A stretch of DNA of 64,000 nucleotides from assembly GCA_002082245.2 (NCBI GenBank), contig NBTC02000002.1, positions 4,526,001 through 4,590,000 of the forward strand, written 5' to 3'. Positions 1-7,406 of this stretch are shown here, one piece after another. The DNA comes from Yersinia enterocolitica (GTDB lineage Bacteria; Pseudomonadota; Gammaproteobacteria; Enterobacterales; Enterobacteriaceae). Positions within the stretch are counted from its first letter, which is position 1. The number at the start of each line of letters is the position of its first letter. The translations under genes were made by a program, and so were the position numbers. The notes below the pieces were generated by a model. That model was not told where the DNA came from. It was given only the letters and a program-made list of their open reading frames with translations, and searched no databases.

Positions 1-91
1 AAATGACCGCAAAAGTTAAGGCTAGCTTGGCTGGTGGTATTTGTTCCGCTGCGGCAATTATTTCTGTCCAACATCCCTTGTAGCGACTCAT
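1..91 (-). CDS. Partial hypothetical protein, N-terminal end only
   Basis: An ATG at 91 on the minus strand overlaps the stop of the upstream gene in an ATGA arrangement, which suggests translational coupling. Thirty codons are open to the window edge (starts MSRYKGCW, then IIAAAEQIPPAKLALTFAVI). I do not recognise the family from this much sequence. The overlap with the neighbour and the lack of stops are the only support. Confidence 0.4.
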   Translation of the reverse strand, partial: MSRYKGCWTEIIAAAEQIPPAKLALTFAVI

Positions 92-306
92 TTTATCCTT
101 TTTACATCGGGGTGTTTTTCACTCGCGGCTTCATGGTAGATATCAGCTAACCACGCAGCTATTTCCTCCTCAGTCAAAAATGAAGGAATAATGACGTCAT
201 ATATTCGAGATGATTTCCCCTCATTGCAATCTACTCGGAATAGCTGCCATTCATTGGCAACACTTTTAACACCCAAGCGGCGACCAAAAACACCATAAAT
301 GAGCAT
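88..306 (-). CDS. Small conserved hypothetical protein, DUF7661-like
   Basis: A 72-residue soluble protein with no signal peptide or membrane segment. The pattern VFGRRLGV near the start, then SRIYDVIIP and an acidic C-terminal helix ending in HPDVKRI, matches my memory of the DUF7661 family of short gammaproteobacterial proteins, whose function is unknown. It overlaps the start of the next minus-strand gene by the ATGA motif, so the two are probably one transcript. The family name comes from memory and should be checked; that it is a real gene is more certain than its name. Confidence 0.6.
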   Translation of the reverse strand: MLIYGVFGRRLGVKSVANEWQLFRVDCNEGKSSRIYDVIIPSFLTEEEIAAWLADIYHEAASEKHPDVKRIK

Positions 307-597
307 AACAGGGTCCTCTATCTCAATATGTACGTTCAGTTAACTCCTATAGCAAATAAAGTTCAATATGGAAATTATGAGGATATTCCTCATGCCTGAA
401 TAATTGTCTCACCAAAAGGTGGGGGATAAAAATATGGCGCGATGTTGATTAGTTACCATTGCTAATGGTGGTGTTCTTAGGTTTAGTATTTTACAGCTAC
501 CGCTTCATTGTATGAAATAAGACCATTCTATATGGCTTATATAGATAGGATTAACTAGATTTAATTTATATATAGCGACTAGCAAAGGTAATAGAAA

Positions 598-1065
598 ATG
601 TTTAAGCACCGTTTGTCTGTGATCGCATTAGCGCTGATTGCTTCTCTATCGTTATCTTCAGCCCCTTCCATAGCTAATCCCGGTAATGGGAATGGCGGTG
701 GACACGGAAACAGTGGCGGAAACCACGGTAATAGTGGGGGCAATGGACCCGCTAATAAGGGGAGTAAAGCCAAAAATGGTAGTGATAATTTAGTTTCAGT
801 AAATCTAACCTATGACCGTGTGCGCCCATTAGCTGTTAATTACGGATTGACTGGTTATCAGTCATTACCTCCCGGTATCGCTAAAAATCTGGCACGGGGT
901 AAGCCGCTTCCACCAGGCATCGCTAAGAAAGCAGTTCCTGCATCTTTACTGGGGCAGCTACCTGCTTACCCAGGATATGAGTGGCGTATAGTTGGCAATG
1001 ACTTAGTACTTATTACATTAAGTACAGCGATTGTTGCATCAGTAATAAATGGCGTATTCGATTAA
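598..1065 (+). CDS. Exported CigR/RcnB-family protein
   Basis: A 155-residue exported protein. Residues 1-26 form a signal peptide (basic start, long hydrophobic run, SIANP cleavage region). Residues 27-60 are a low-complexity stretch rich in glycine, asparagine and histidine. The C-terminal half carries two PPGIAK motifs and ends in a hydrophobic segment (residues about 138-151). The PPGIAK repeats and the VGNDLVLI segment are typical of RcnB-domain proteins and of the CigR anti-virulence family of Salmonella, which sits in the inner membrane or periplasm. The His/Asn/Gly stretch could bind metal, which is inference. A terminator hairpin follows directly, so it is probably monocistronic. Confidence 0.75.
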   Translation: MFKHRLSVIALALIASLSLSSAPSIANPGNGNGGGHGNSGGNHGNSGGNGPANKGSKAKNGSDNLVSVNLTYDRVRPLAVNYGLTGYQSLPPGIAKNLARGKPLPPGIAKKAVPASLLGQLPAYPGYEWRIVGNDLVLITLSTAIVASVINGVFD

Positions 1066-1114
1066 GTATCCAAAGAAGGATACTCATCAGAGATTTTAAC
1101 CACCTACGAGTTTA

Positions 1115-1145
1115 AGCCACTGGCCTTATAAGCCGGTGGCTTTTC
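1115..1145 (+). terminator. Rho-independent terminator after the cigR-like gene
   Basis: A GC-rich inverted repeat, AGCCACTGGC paired with GCCGGTGGCT around a short AT loop, is followed by TTTTC. It lies 50 bases after the stop codon of the preceding gene. Confidence 0.7.
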
Positions 1146-1509
1146 ATTTGAAATATTTATCTAGTGGATCGAAGTATCGGTACTTTCTGTAGAAAGCTAA
1201 CATTCTGGCGGGACTTAGACTATACCGGATCATACAACTTATGGCTGCGGGATGTTCCACGACACACCGGCAAAGCTTTCAATGACAGCAAGTCGTTTGT
1301 CTGCAGGAACCGGATAGGCAATATCAGCACAAGCTCAAATAACGATAATTCAATGACTGGGACGGAGATCTATGGTAGATCTCTGCTGTTATGGAATGGT
1401 ATATCACAGCAAAACAGACTTTAATTCTGAGTTAATTCAATATTAAACCCACCTTAAATATTCAGAGTGGTAAACAGATTAAAGCCAAATAATAGCGAAT
1501 GGAGTCTAA
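1146..1509. other. Intergenic stretch without a supported gene
   Basis: An open frame at 1164-1424 has no recognisable protein signature, no good ribosome binding site and an odd composition, so I do not call it. The stretch contains a small inverted repeat around GAGATCTATGGTAGATCTC (about 1370-1383). It may be decayed coding sequence. Confidence 0.4.
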
Positions 1510-2289
1510 ATGAAAGAACTATTAATACTAATAGCAACACTAGTAATCTGGGTGATTGTTGCTAAATTTTTAGCTAAATATTTCATTCATAAAGGGCATC
1601 GAGACTTGATGAGTAAAACAAGTGGGGTTATTGTTGGTACAGTTGTTGCTTTTACTTTTTTGATTATTGTGGTAATCCCGATACCGGAAGAGACAATATT
1701 GACATCAGCCAACTCTCGCTCATCCGTCACAACGACTATACCAGAAAAAACAATTGATAAGCATGAAGAAAAGACGAAATCAATCGCGCCTCAAGTGCTT
1801 ATAGAGGAACCTCGCAATCCTGATAATAATGAAAGCATAAAGACGTTGGGTATTAGCCCGGACATTTTTGAAAAAAGAATGAATGCCAACTTAGAAACAT
1901 CTAATAGTTCGCTTAGACTAAAAATTAATTTTAAAAAAAATGGAGTTAAGAATACGTTCAATTATGCCTTTAATGATCATTTGGTTATTGTGGGAACGAT
2001 CGACAAACCCAGTCAAAAATTATCAGAGATAACCCTGATAACAAGCGGCGATGGGACTGCTAAGTCTGGTATAGATATTGGCGCTGTGGTTGTTTCGGCT
2101 TTCTCCGCCACGCTGGGAGAAAATACGATGAAAACGGGTGAGCCAGGAATAATAATGATGAAACTGATGGCAATGAATAAGAGCAGCACAAAAGATAATG
2201 AACCAAGCTCAACCATTTTTAATGGCATAAAATTTAGTTTTTTCAGTAGTGATACTACCGGTTATCGGTTTACAGCAGAACCAGCCTGA
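1510..2289 (+). CDS. Hypothetical membrane protein with two N-terminal membrane segments
   Basis: A 259-residue protein. Two hydrophobic helices (residues about 3-22 and 39-58) anchor it in the inner membrane. A polar linker follows (about 60-120, rich in Glu, Lys, Pro and Thr), then a soluble C-terminal domain with no motif I recognise. A purine-rich GGAGT lies shortly before the ATG. It stands alone between a terminator and the umuC remnant. The soluble domain has LIVGTIDKP and GIDIGAVV-like beta segments, but I cannot assign a family. Confidence is for the gene being real. Confidence 0.55.
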   Translation: MKELLILIATLVIWVIVAKFLAKYFIHKGHRDLMSKTSGVIVGTVVAFTFLIIVVIPIPEETILTSANSRSSVTTTIPEKTIDKHEEKTKSIAPQVLIEEPRNPDNNESIKTLGISPDIFEKRMNANLETSNSSLRLKINFKKNGVKNTFNYAFNDHLVIVGTIDKPSQKLSEITLITSGDGTAKSGIDIGAVVVSAFSATLGENTMKTGEPGIIMMKLMAMNKSSTKDNEPSSTIFNGIKFSFFSSDTTGYRFTAEPA

Positions 2290-2312
2290 TTCCATATTAT
2301 CAGCAATATAGG

Positions 2313-2540
2313 AAATGCTATCGTTATCAAAATAGCGGGGTAATGCTAGGTAATTTCTACAGCCAGGGCATCGCTCAATTAGGATTATTTGATGATAATC
2401 AGCCAGAAATTAACAGTGCAGTGCTGATGGCTGCGCTAGACGATATTAATAGGTCAGACAAAGGAAAGGTGTGGTTTGCCGGACAAGGCATACAGAAAGC
2501 ATGGCAGATGAAACGTGAGATGCTATCCCGGGTGGGCTGA
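2313..2540 (+). pseudogene. C-terminal remnant of a UmuC-type DNA polymerase V subunit
   Basis: The reading frame gives CYRYQNSGVMLGNFYSQG, then QLGLFDDNQP, a central DDINRSDKGKVWFAGQG and WQMKREMLS. This is the C-terminal DUF4113-type tail of UmuC/ImpB/MucB (the E. coli counterpart has GVMLNDF, QLNLFDE, GKIWFAGRG and WQMKREMLSP). Only about 75 codons remain. The polymerase domain upstream is missing and the last residues after MLS are replaced. An internal ATG at 2343 could start a 65-residue peptide, but there is no reason to think it is functional. Confidence 0.8.
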
Positions 2541-2682
2541 ATTACCGGTTGTGAGATGAAGGTGGTAAGTAGTGAATGGGGCTCAACACTGAATAGACAT
2601 ATTGAGCCATAGCGACCAAATATAGACGGAGTTTTACCATTCTCTTACCATTAATTTACCATTGCCAAATCCCACAAACAAA

Positions 2683-2712
2683 AAACCAACCCTAACGGAT
2701 TGGTTTTCTTTG
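2683..2712 (-). terminator. Terminator downstream of the tRNA-Pro fragment
   Basis: On the minus strand AACCAATCC and its partner GGGTTGGTT form a hairpin followed by a T run. It lies just beyond the 3' end of the tRNA-Pro fragment, where a native tRNA terminator would be. Confidence 0.55.
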
Positions 2713-2721
2713 GGATATTTA

Positions 2722-2768
2722 GTCGGCATGAGAGGATTTGAACCTCCGACCCCCGACACCCCATGACG
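2722..2768 (-). repeat. 3' fragment of tRNA-Pro(GGG): attachment-site scar
   Basis: On the minus strand the sequence reads from the anticodon arm (GTCATGGGGTG, anticodon GGG) through the variable loop and T arm (GGTTCAAATCC) to the acceptor end ATGCCGAC. This matches the 3' two-thirds of the enterobacterial tRNA-Pro with anticodon GGG. The 5' part is absent and the terminal CCA reads CTA, so it is not a functional tRNA. Such fragments are left at one end of elements that integrate into tRNA 3' ends, so this marks an old or current att site inside the island. Confidence 0.8.
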
Positions 2769-2782
2769 GCGATCTATAGGCG

Positions 2783-2815
2783 AAAAAAAACCTCTGGGTT
2801 AGCAGAGGCTTTTTA
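2783..2815 (-). terminator. Hairpin with T/A runs on both sides (terminator-like)
   Basis: CCTCTG-GGTTAG-CAGAGG is flanked by eight A on the left and five T on the right, so it could act in both directions. No clear gene is attached to it. Confidence 0.5.
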
Positions 2816-3472
2816 ATCTTCAAAGGAGCCGCGTATTTTTTACGTATCCTTTTGGTCCAAACTAGGTCAGTGCTTCATCCGGTCATTTATCATAAGTCAC
2901 TGGTTTATATGATACTGTCCGGTCACTGTCCTATCAAAAGTGCTGGGGTCCCTGTAATTAAACTTATAATAAATTGATTTTTATAACTATTTTGTTTTTA
3001 TATTTAATTGAGGGTTCAATGAAGGGACCAAAGAAACAACATGAGCAAAGTTGTGTCGTTTTTCAGCGTTAAAATCATCGATAGCATTGATGCCGAGGAG
3101 TTGAACTCACGACAAGCATCAAAACCTATTAGGGTCAGAGATAGCATGTTTAACGTTCAGTGATAAATCTTACACCTACCCAAACATTTTTATAGCCTGA
3201 AGCAAGATGAATAACAGATGATAGTTCAGAATTTAAACTCAAAGAAATTAACTGCATGATAAATAACAAAATATTAAATAACTTCAAATAGAGTAAAAAA
3301 ATAGCACTTTTTGCAAAAATGCTTCAAAGCCCACGGTAACTGGCTTTCGCTATTCCCATCTCTAATCTATCTAAAAATCCCCCATATCTTGATCAATTCG
3401 TGCTTTTTGAGAGTTGATCGTCATAAGCGATCTGAAGATACTACCTCCATCAAAACAACAATGGAGAAATGT
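2816..3472. other. Intergenic stretch between att scar and alpA-like gene
   Basis: The stretch is AT-rich, with repeated CCGGTCA/GGTCA words at 2864-2930. The only open frame with some coding look is a 40-codon ORF at 3041-3163 (MSKVVSFFSVKIIDSID...), without a convincing ribosome binding site. I do not call it a gene. The region probably holds the promoter of the AlpA-like gene. Confidence 0.4.
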
Positions 3473-3676
3473 ATGACAGAAAGAAAAAGATTTATCCGTT
3501 TACCTGAAGTACTGAAAAGAACGGGTCTTTGCAAAGCTTGGATCTATAAACTTATTAGTCAAGATCGTTTCCCTGAACCTATAAAACTTGGTGAGCGTGC
3601 AATAGCATTTGTCGAGAGTGAAATAGATGAATGGATTGATCAGATGATTGATTTATCCCGAAATAAATCGGCCTGA
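3473..3676 (+). CDS. AlpA-family small DNA-binding regulator
   Basis: A 67-residue protein with the AlpA/phage-regulator pattern: RFIRLPEVLKRTGL, then CKAWIYKLISQDRFPEPIKLG, then VESEIDEWI. This is a winged helix-turn-helix related to MerR and excisionases. I chose the ATG at 3473 because GGAG lies at the right distance; a start at 3461 would add four residues. In P4-like islands AlpA homologues activate integrase or excision. Here the integrase is about 14 kb away on the other strand, so a direct role is inference. Confidence 0.85.
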   Translation: MTERKRFIRLPEVLKRTGLCKAWIYKLISQDRFPEPIKLGERAIAFVESEIDEWIDQMIDLSRNKSA

Positions 3677-3764
3677 TATTTAAATATCGTAAAATAAAAA
3701 TATCGTTATAAAAATACAGATGAAAACTGTATGGAATTCTTTTAACTAAAATAAGGTGATAAAT

Positions 3765-4064
3765 ATGAAGATTAAAACTTTTGAAAATACAGCAACAGAG
3801 TTTTTTTATGTGTTATCAATGAAGATTTATATAGAGGCGGTCAGTGATACAGAAGAAAGTTATAGTGTATTTTGTGATCGAGCAATGAATATTCCATTTA
3901 TGGATGCATTCTTTTCAGAAATAATAAGTCTCATAGAGAAAAACTTTAATCACTATGTCAAACGTTATGGCGCAGATGAAAAACTAGCAGATGTTGATTT
4001 CAAAGCAGTGAAAAGAGCACTGTTTGAAACTCACACAGAGGTATTAGAAATAAACGAGTGCTGA
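3765..4064 (+). CDS. Hypothetical acidic small protein, paralogue A
   Basis: A 99-residue acidic protein with no membrane segment. I chose the ATG at 3765, which has AAGGTGAT upstream. It aligns by eye with the next gene: both have FFY near the start, a central segment ending in KNFNHYVKRYGADEKL here against NNFENMVETYGYNENL there, then a V-D motif (ADVDF / DEVDL) and a final helix. The two are therefore tandem paralogues. No known family is recognised. Their position after an AlpA regulator suggests island accessory functions. Confidence 0.65.
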   Translation: MKIKTFENTATEFFYVLSMKIYIEAVSDTEESYSVFCDRAMNIPFMDAFFSEIISLIEKNFNHYVKRYGADEKLADVDFKAVKRALFETHTEVLEINEC

Positions 4065-4197
4065 TTTTCAATAAGAACATTAGTCATATATTAACGAATG
4101 TCGTAAGTTAATAAAAATACCATCAATGCTTATTTAGCCCCGAAAGGGGTTGATAGAACTACGCCATCAATTTGAACTAAATATAATGAGGTGTTAA

Positions 4198-4512
4198 ATG
4201 AAAAATAGATTAACTGTCAAAGATTTTAAAAATAAAGATTCATTTTTCTTCTATGCAGTATCCTTAATAGCATGTCAGGAAAGTATTGATGAAATCAGCA
4301 GCTATTATAATGGTAATGGAACTGATTCATTAAACAACGATGTTTTATTGAAACTTCTGATAAACAATATCGTTATGTATATATTCAATAACTTTGAAAA
4401 TATGGTTGAGACCTATGGATATAACGAAAACCTTGATGAGGTAGATTTAGACCAAGTCATAGAGACGCTCTGTGTTATCCTGAAAGAAAAAATAAGTGAA
4501 GGGTTAGTCTAA
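4198..4512 (+). CDS. Hypothetical acidic small protein, paralogue B
   Basis: A 104-residue acidic protein, tandem paralogue of the upstream gene (shared FFY, NF, YGxxExL and VD motifs in the same order). A GAGG-type ribosome binding site precedes the ATG. The 133-base gap between the paralogues contains a CCCC-GAAA-GGGG hairpin (4138-4149), which could be a weak terminator or attenuator. Function unknown. Confidence 0.65.
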   Translation: MKNRLTVKDFKNKDSFFFYAVSLIACQESIDEISSYYNGNGTDSLNNDVLLKLLINNIVMYIFNNFENMVETYGYNENLDEVDLDQVIETLCVILKEKISEGLV

Positions 4513-4528
4513 CCATTATGATTGATAT

Positions 4529-4549
4529 CTGGCCTCTAACGAGGCCGGT
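4529..4549. terminator. Hairpin between convergent genes
   Basis: GGCCTC-TAAC-GAGGCC forms a compact hairpin between two converging genes. No long T run follows, so it may be a weak bidirectional terminator. Confidence 0.4.
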
Positions 4550-4588
4550 ATAGATAATCTGCGGTTTTTCTTAGTATTGTATTATACA

Positions 4589-5095
4589 TTACTTTAGCTT
4601 TTTTTCTTCCTTGACTCTAATCTCTTCAATAAACTTGGCTCTATCACCATTAAAAAGAACTGCAGGGTTAATGTAATAGATATATTTTGATTTACTTTGT
4701 GCGATGATCTTTTTATCAATAAGTTCTTTGATGCCCCTATAGTAAACAGGGTTAGATAAATTAAAGTCACATTGAGCTGCAATGTCTTTTGCTTTTTCAA
4801 AGTTCATATAGACTTCATCCTTACCAATGACGTCAGACATCACGAACATAAAAATATAAAAAAGCTTGTTGCCGGTAAGGGTTAGATCAAATAACACCCG
4901 GACTCGTGATATGAATATTTTTACGAACTTGGCTTTATCCACTTCTTGTATCGAGTGGATGACTTTTTCATATTTATCACCTTCGGGTGTTTGAAACTTC
5001 TCTCCACGCGCCACAGTTCTTTTTCGGCCTCTGGTTTCTATTTCAATATCATCTTCGAAAATAAATGGATTTTGGTTAAATGTTTTCCCAGCCAT
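4589..5095 (-). CDS. Plasmid-type replication initiator-like protein (winged helix)
   Basis: A 168-residue protein. The C-terminal half has the winged-helix pattern of small plasmid Rep proteins, especially the RepL type: AKDIAAQCDFNLSNPVYYRG, then IKELIDKKIIAQSKSKYIYY and INPAVLFNGDR. The N-terminal third is charged. A row of about 20-base iteron-like repeats and an AT-rich stretch lie directly upstream (5188-5290), as in iteron plasmids. I infer that it initiated replication of a plasmid ancestor, or of the excised circular form of the element. It could instead be an island regulator with the same fold. Confidence 0.65.
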   Translation of the reverse strand: MAGKTFNQNPFIFEDDIEIETRGRKRTVARGEKFQTPEGDKYEKVIHSIQEVDKAKFVKIFISRVRVLFDLTLTGNKLFYIFMFVMSDVIGKDEVYMNFEKAKDIAAQCDFNLSNPVYYRGIKELIDKKIIAQSKSKYIYYINPAVLFNGDRAKFIEEIRVKEEKKLK

Positions 5096-5187
5096 AAATA
5101 CTCCTTTTTATTATTATGTTTTAATCTATATAATATTTTTAACAGAAATGTCAAATATAGTTTGAAGTTTTATCTTCATTTCTTATA

Positions 5188-5290
5188 GGAGTAATGAAGT
5201 AAATACCATCAATAATGAAGTAATCACCATCAATCACGAAGAAAAATCTACAATCGTGAAGAAAGATCTACAATAATGAAGAAAGTAGAC
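5188..5290. repeat. Iteron-like direct repeats upstream of the rep-like gene
   Basis: Five copies of a core AATNNTGAAG / AATCRYGAAGAAA start near 5190, 5211, 5232, 5252 and 5272, a regular 20-21 base spacing (about two helical turns). They lie just upstream of the divergently read rep-like gene. A related inverted pair CTTCAC-CGA-GTGAAG sits at about 5695-5709. This layout is that of an iteron origin with a Rep-dimer operator. Confidence 0.65.
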
Positions 5291-5994
5291 TTCTAACTTA
5301 TTGTTACTAAATGAGTTATTCCCCCTTAAGAAGTATAAGAAATATAAGAGATAAGAGGATTTGGCGTTCGCCCTAGATTTTTATAACAGATGACGGGATT
5401 TTCTTTTTATTTATCGAGTACCGAATAAAATGGCACCCAATGACGTTCTGTTAATTTGTTTTTCCGTGTTATTGCATTAGCGGCTACGCCGCGATTTTTT
5501 ATGGATAAATCCATCATTATCGGAGGCAAGCTCCTCACAGCAGAGTGATTGTTAATGACAATCACAAAGCGCTGCTATCAATTGATATTTTTCCGATATA
5601 TGGGATTAAGAGTAATCTTTTATTGATAATGATACTATTTCTTCACTGTTGTTTCATTTACCTTCATATTTAGCATTGAAATAGATGCAAACTACTTCAC
5701 CGAGTGAAGAAAAAATTTTGATATCATCGTTGGGGCGTAGCCGTGCGACAGCACCATGAGCTTTAGCTCATAAGATAAAGATGTTTTCAAAAAAGATCTC
5801 AATAAGTTTCTGCTAAAACGAAGAGAGCAATGATATCAGGAAATTTCTTCTAAAACCGGGTGTTAAATTTAAAGATAAAAATACCAATAAATATAAATCA
5901 CTCAATGTATTTGGTTTGCAGTGCTTTGGTAATATTTTATTTTTATGAAACATATTAAATGCTTAGATAAAACTCAAATTTGAGGAGGAAATAA

Positions 5995-6015
5995 TTGAAA
6001 CATCTCTTGTCTTAA
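5995..6015 (+). CDS. Possible six-residue leader peptide
   Basis: A perfect GAGGAGG sits six bases before a TTG that opens a six-codon frame (MKHLLS), immediately followed by a terminator hairpin. Strong ribosome binding on such a tiny frame suggests an attenuator or leader peptide, but it could be chance. Confidence 0.25.
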   Translation: MKHLLS

Positions 6016-6016
6016 T

Positions 6017-6044
6017 AAGGCCAGTCTAATGCTGGCCTTTCTTG
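6017..6044 (+). terminator. Terminator hairpin in the putative origin region
   Basis: AAGGCCAG-TCTAATG-CTGGCCTT is followed by TCTTGTT. The stem is perfect over eight base pairs. It may end a short transcript that begins in the origin region. Confidence 0.6.
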
Positions 6045-6214
6045 TTATTAAGTCATTATATAAATCATGATCTTTAAGTTGTTAAAACTTTCCCTGATAT
6101 TGTATGAATAACTACATATTATCAGATGACTTTTTCATCTGTTTTACTCAAATAGCCATTAAATCGCTCTCTGAGTTTCAGCTCACTCTACTCATCCACT
6201 TTCAATATAGCAAG

Positions 6215-6380
6215 AAAATGATCGATTAAAACGATCTATAAATCAATATCGATAGTTTTTAACGATTGATAAACTCTAATCGATCGGGTTTTTAATTGAT
6301 AATAACGATCGATAATTTATATGTGATAGGTAAAACCTATCATAAGTTTGATTTTGATCGTTACAAACGATATGACGAAA
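6215..6380. repeat. Cluster of AACGAT repeats and inverted repeats
   Basis: Four copies of AACGAT, three of them in the longer form AACGATYNATAA, start at about 6230, 6261, 6304 and 6366. Further CGATC/ATCGAT words lie between them. A perfect inverted repeat TGATAGGT-AAA-ACCTATCA spans 6324-6342. The cluster looks like a protein-binding region (operator, partition-like or second iteron set) upstream of the lipoprotein genes. Confidence 0.5.
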
Positions 6381-6518
6381 AACAAAAATAATTTAATCCT
6401 ATCAATTGGTTAAAAAGTTGGTTTGTTCCTTCGTATCAATCGATGCCTCGTATAGAGCCATCTTATTGGTGCCGGAACGGCCTTTATCCTCTCAAACTGA
6501 CTTCTTTCGAGGGTGTGT

Positions 6519-7100
6519 ATGAGTAAAAGCATTGCGCTATCGCTGGCACTGACGGTTATAGCTTTATCAGGGTGCCAGCAACTTAATGAAGGCGTGAATA
6601 AGGTCAATGGGGCGATTAATACCTCGTTATCCTCATTGAACGGAACAGTAGATAACGCATTAGGTCTTTCCACAGCAAAACAAGATACCGGCCCGGCATC
6701 CTCAGTTGCTGGCCTTGGTCCTGTCTGTAAGGACTATGAAGAAAATGCCATGGCAGCAGAAAAGAACTGGACGGGTAAACGGATCTCAATTGCTAATGCC
6801 ACTGTTCTTGAAGTTACTAAAGGCAGGAGTGCCAGCGATATGCTCAATGGTATGCCAAAAGCCGCTCATGCCAACTATTACCTGCTCTTCAAAACATCAG
6901 ATACCAGCTATTGCGGCGGTATGGTGTGGATCAATTACTACTCCGGGCTGGATGATGCTGTTCTGACTTACAAGAAGGGTCAGAAGGTCAGTATTACCGG
7001 GACTATCAATAATTTCGAAGTTCGTGGTTTCGCAACGGCAAACAATGCCGATATGCCGGTTCGTCTCGTTGTATTGAGCAACGGCACTATTAACCATTAA
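6519..7100 (+). CDS. OB-fold lipoprotein
   Basis: A 193-residue lipoprotein. Signal peptide residues 1-19 end in the lipobox LSGC. A serine- and asparagine-rich linker precedes a domain (from about residue 75) with GKRISIANATVLEV, NYYLLFKT and YKKGQKVSITGTI. This resembles the tRNA_anti-like OB-fold seen in periplasmic lipoproteins. I chose the ATG at 6519, which has GAGGGTG upstream; a GTG two codons earlier is also open. It starts a three-gene cluster with 15- and 3-base gaps. Ligand unknown. Confidence 0.7.
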   Translation: MSKSIALSLALTVIALSGCQQLNEGVNKVNGAINTSLSSLNGTVDNALGLSTAKQDTGPASSVAGLGPVCKDYEENAMAAEKNWTGKRISIANATVLEVTKGRSASDMLNGMPKAAHANYYLLFKTSDTSYCGGMVWINYYSGLDDAVLTYKKGQKVSITGTINNFEVRGFATANNADMPVRLVVLSNGTINH

Positions 7101-7115
7101 TTAAGGATTAAATCT

Positions 7116-7403
7116 ATGCGTAATTTTTTATTCGTTGTTGGTCTTGCGGCTCTGTTATCCGGTTGCGGTGATAATGGTATCTATGGCAGTTATGAAAGTC
7201 CTCAATATGGCGTGAGGCTTGATATTCAGAAAGACGTGATCAAGTTCAAAGACGGAGTATTCACCGTGAAAAGCTGGGATGAAAGTCAAAAGCCTGTCTA
7301 TGTTGCCAAAACACAAAATAAAGATCTCGGTGCTTGGACTTTTAAAATCGAAAAAGTCAATGGTGGCATCATATATCAGGGTGTGAAGTTTAAGAAGGAT
7401 TGA
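7116..7403 (+). CDS. Small lipoprotein
   Basis: A 95-residue lipoprotein with a short signal peptide and lipobox LSGC (residues 14-17). The rest is a small beta-rich domain (GIYGSYESPQYGVRLDI, KFKDGVFTV) without an assigned family. It follows the OB-fold lipoprotein by 15 bases and precedes a zinc-ribbon membrane protein by 3 bases, so the three are likely one operon at the cell envelope. Confidence 0.65.
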   Translation: MRNFLFVVGLAALLSGCGDNGIYGSYESPQYGVRLDIQKDVIKFKDGVFTVKSWDESQKPVYVAKTQNKDLGAWTFKIEKVNGGIIYQGVKFKKD

Positions 7404-7406
7404 TAA

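Larger units (their letters stand above)
5291..6400. other. Long non-coding region, probable origin/regulatory region of the plasmid-like module
   Basis: No supported gene lies in about 1.1 kb. It holds purine-rich tracts around 5330-5365 and several short hairpins: GCGGC-TAC-GCCGC followed by six T near 5480-5500, GGAG-GCAAG-CTCC near 5521, and ATGAGC-TTTA-GCTCAT near 5755. It also has an iteron-like inverted pair (5695-5709) and a possible leader peptide with terminator (5980-6044). The base composition is strongly AT-rich. Together with the adjacent iterons this fits a replication control region. Confidence 0.5.

Noticed and set aside
1164-1424. 86-codon open frame after the cigR-like terminator
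   Set aside because: No ribosome binding site, no protein signature and a composition unlike its neighbours.
2736-2760. Possible second copy of the ssrA 3' end
   Set aside because: It resembles ssrA only in GATTTGAAC and matches tRNA-Pro(GGG) far better.
3041-3163. 40-codon open frame (MSKVVSFFSVKIID...)
   Set aside because: Weak start signal and no recognisable motif; noted only in the intergenic entry.
4946-5188. 80-codon frame across the start of the rep-like gene
   Set aside because: It is antisense to the better supported Rep-like gene and lacks coding features.
5188-5290. CRISPR array
   Set aside because: Repeats are about 10-13 bases with 20-21 base period and no variable spacers, so iterons fit better.
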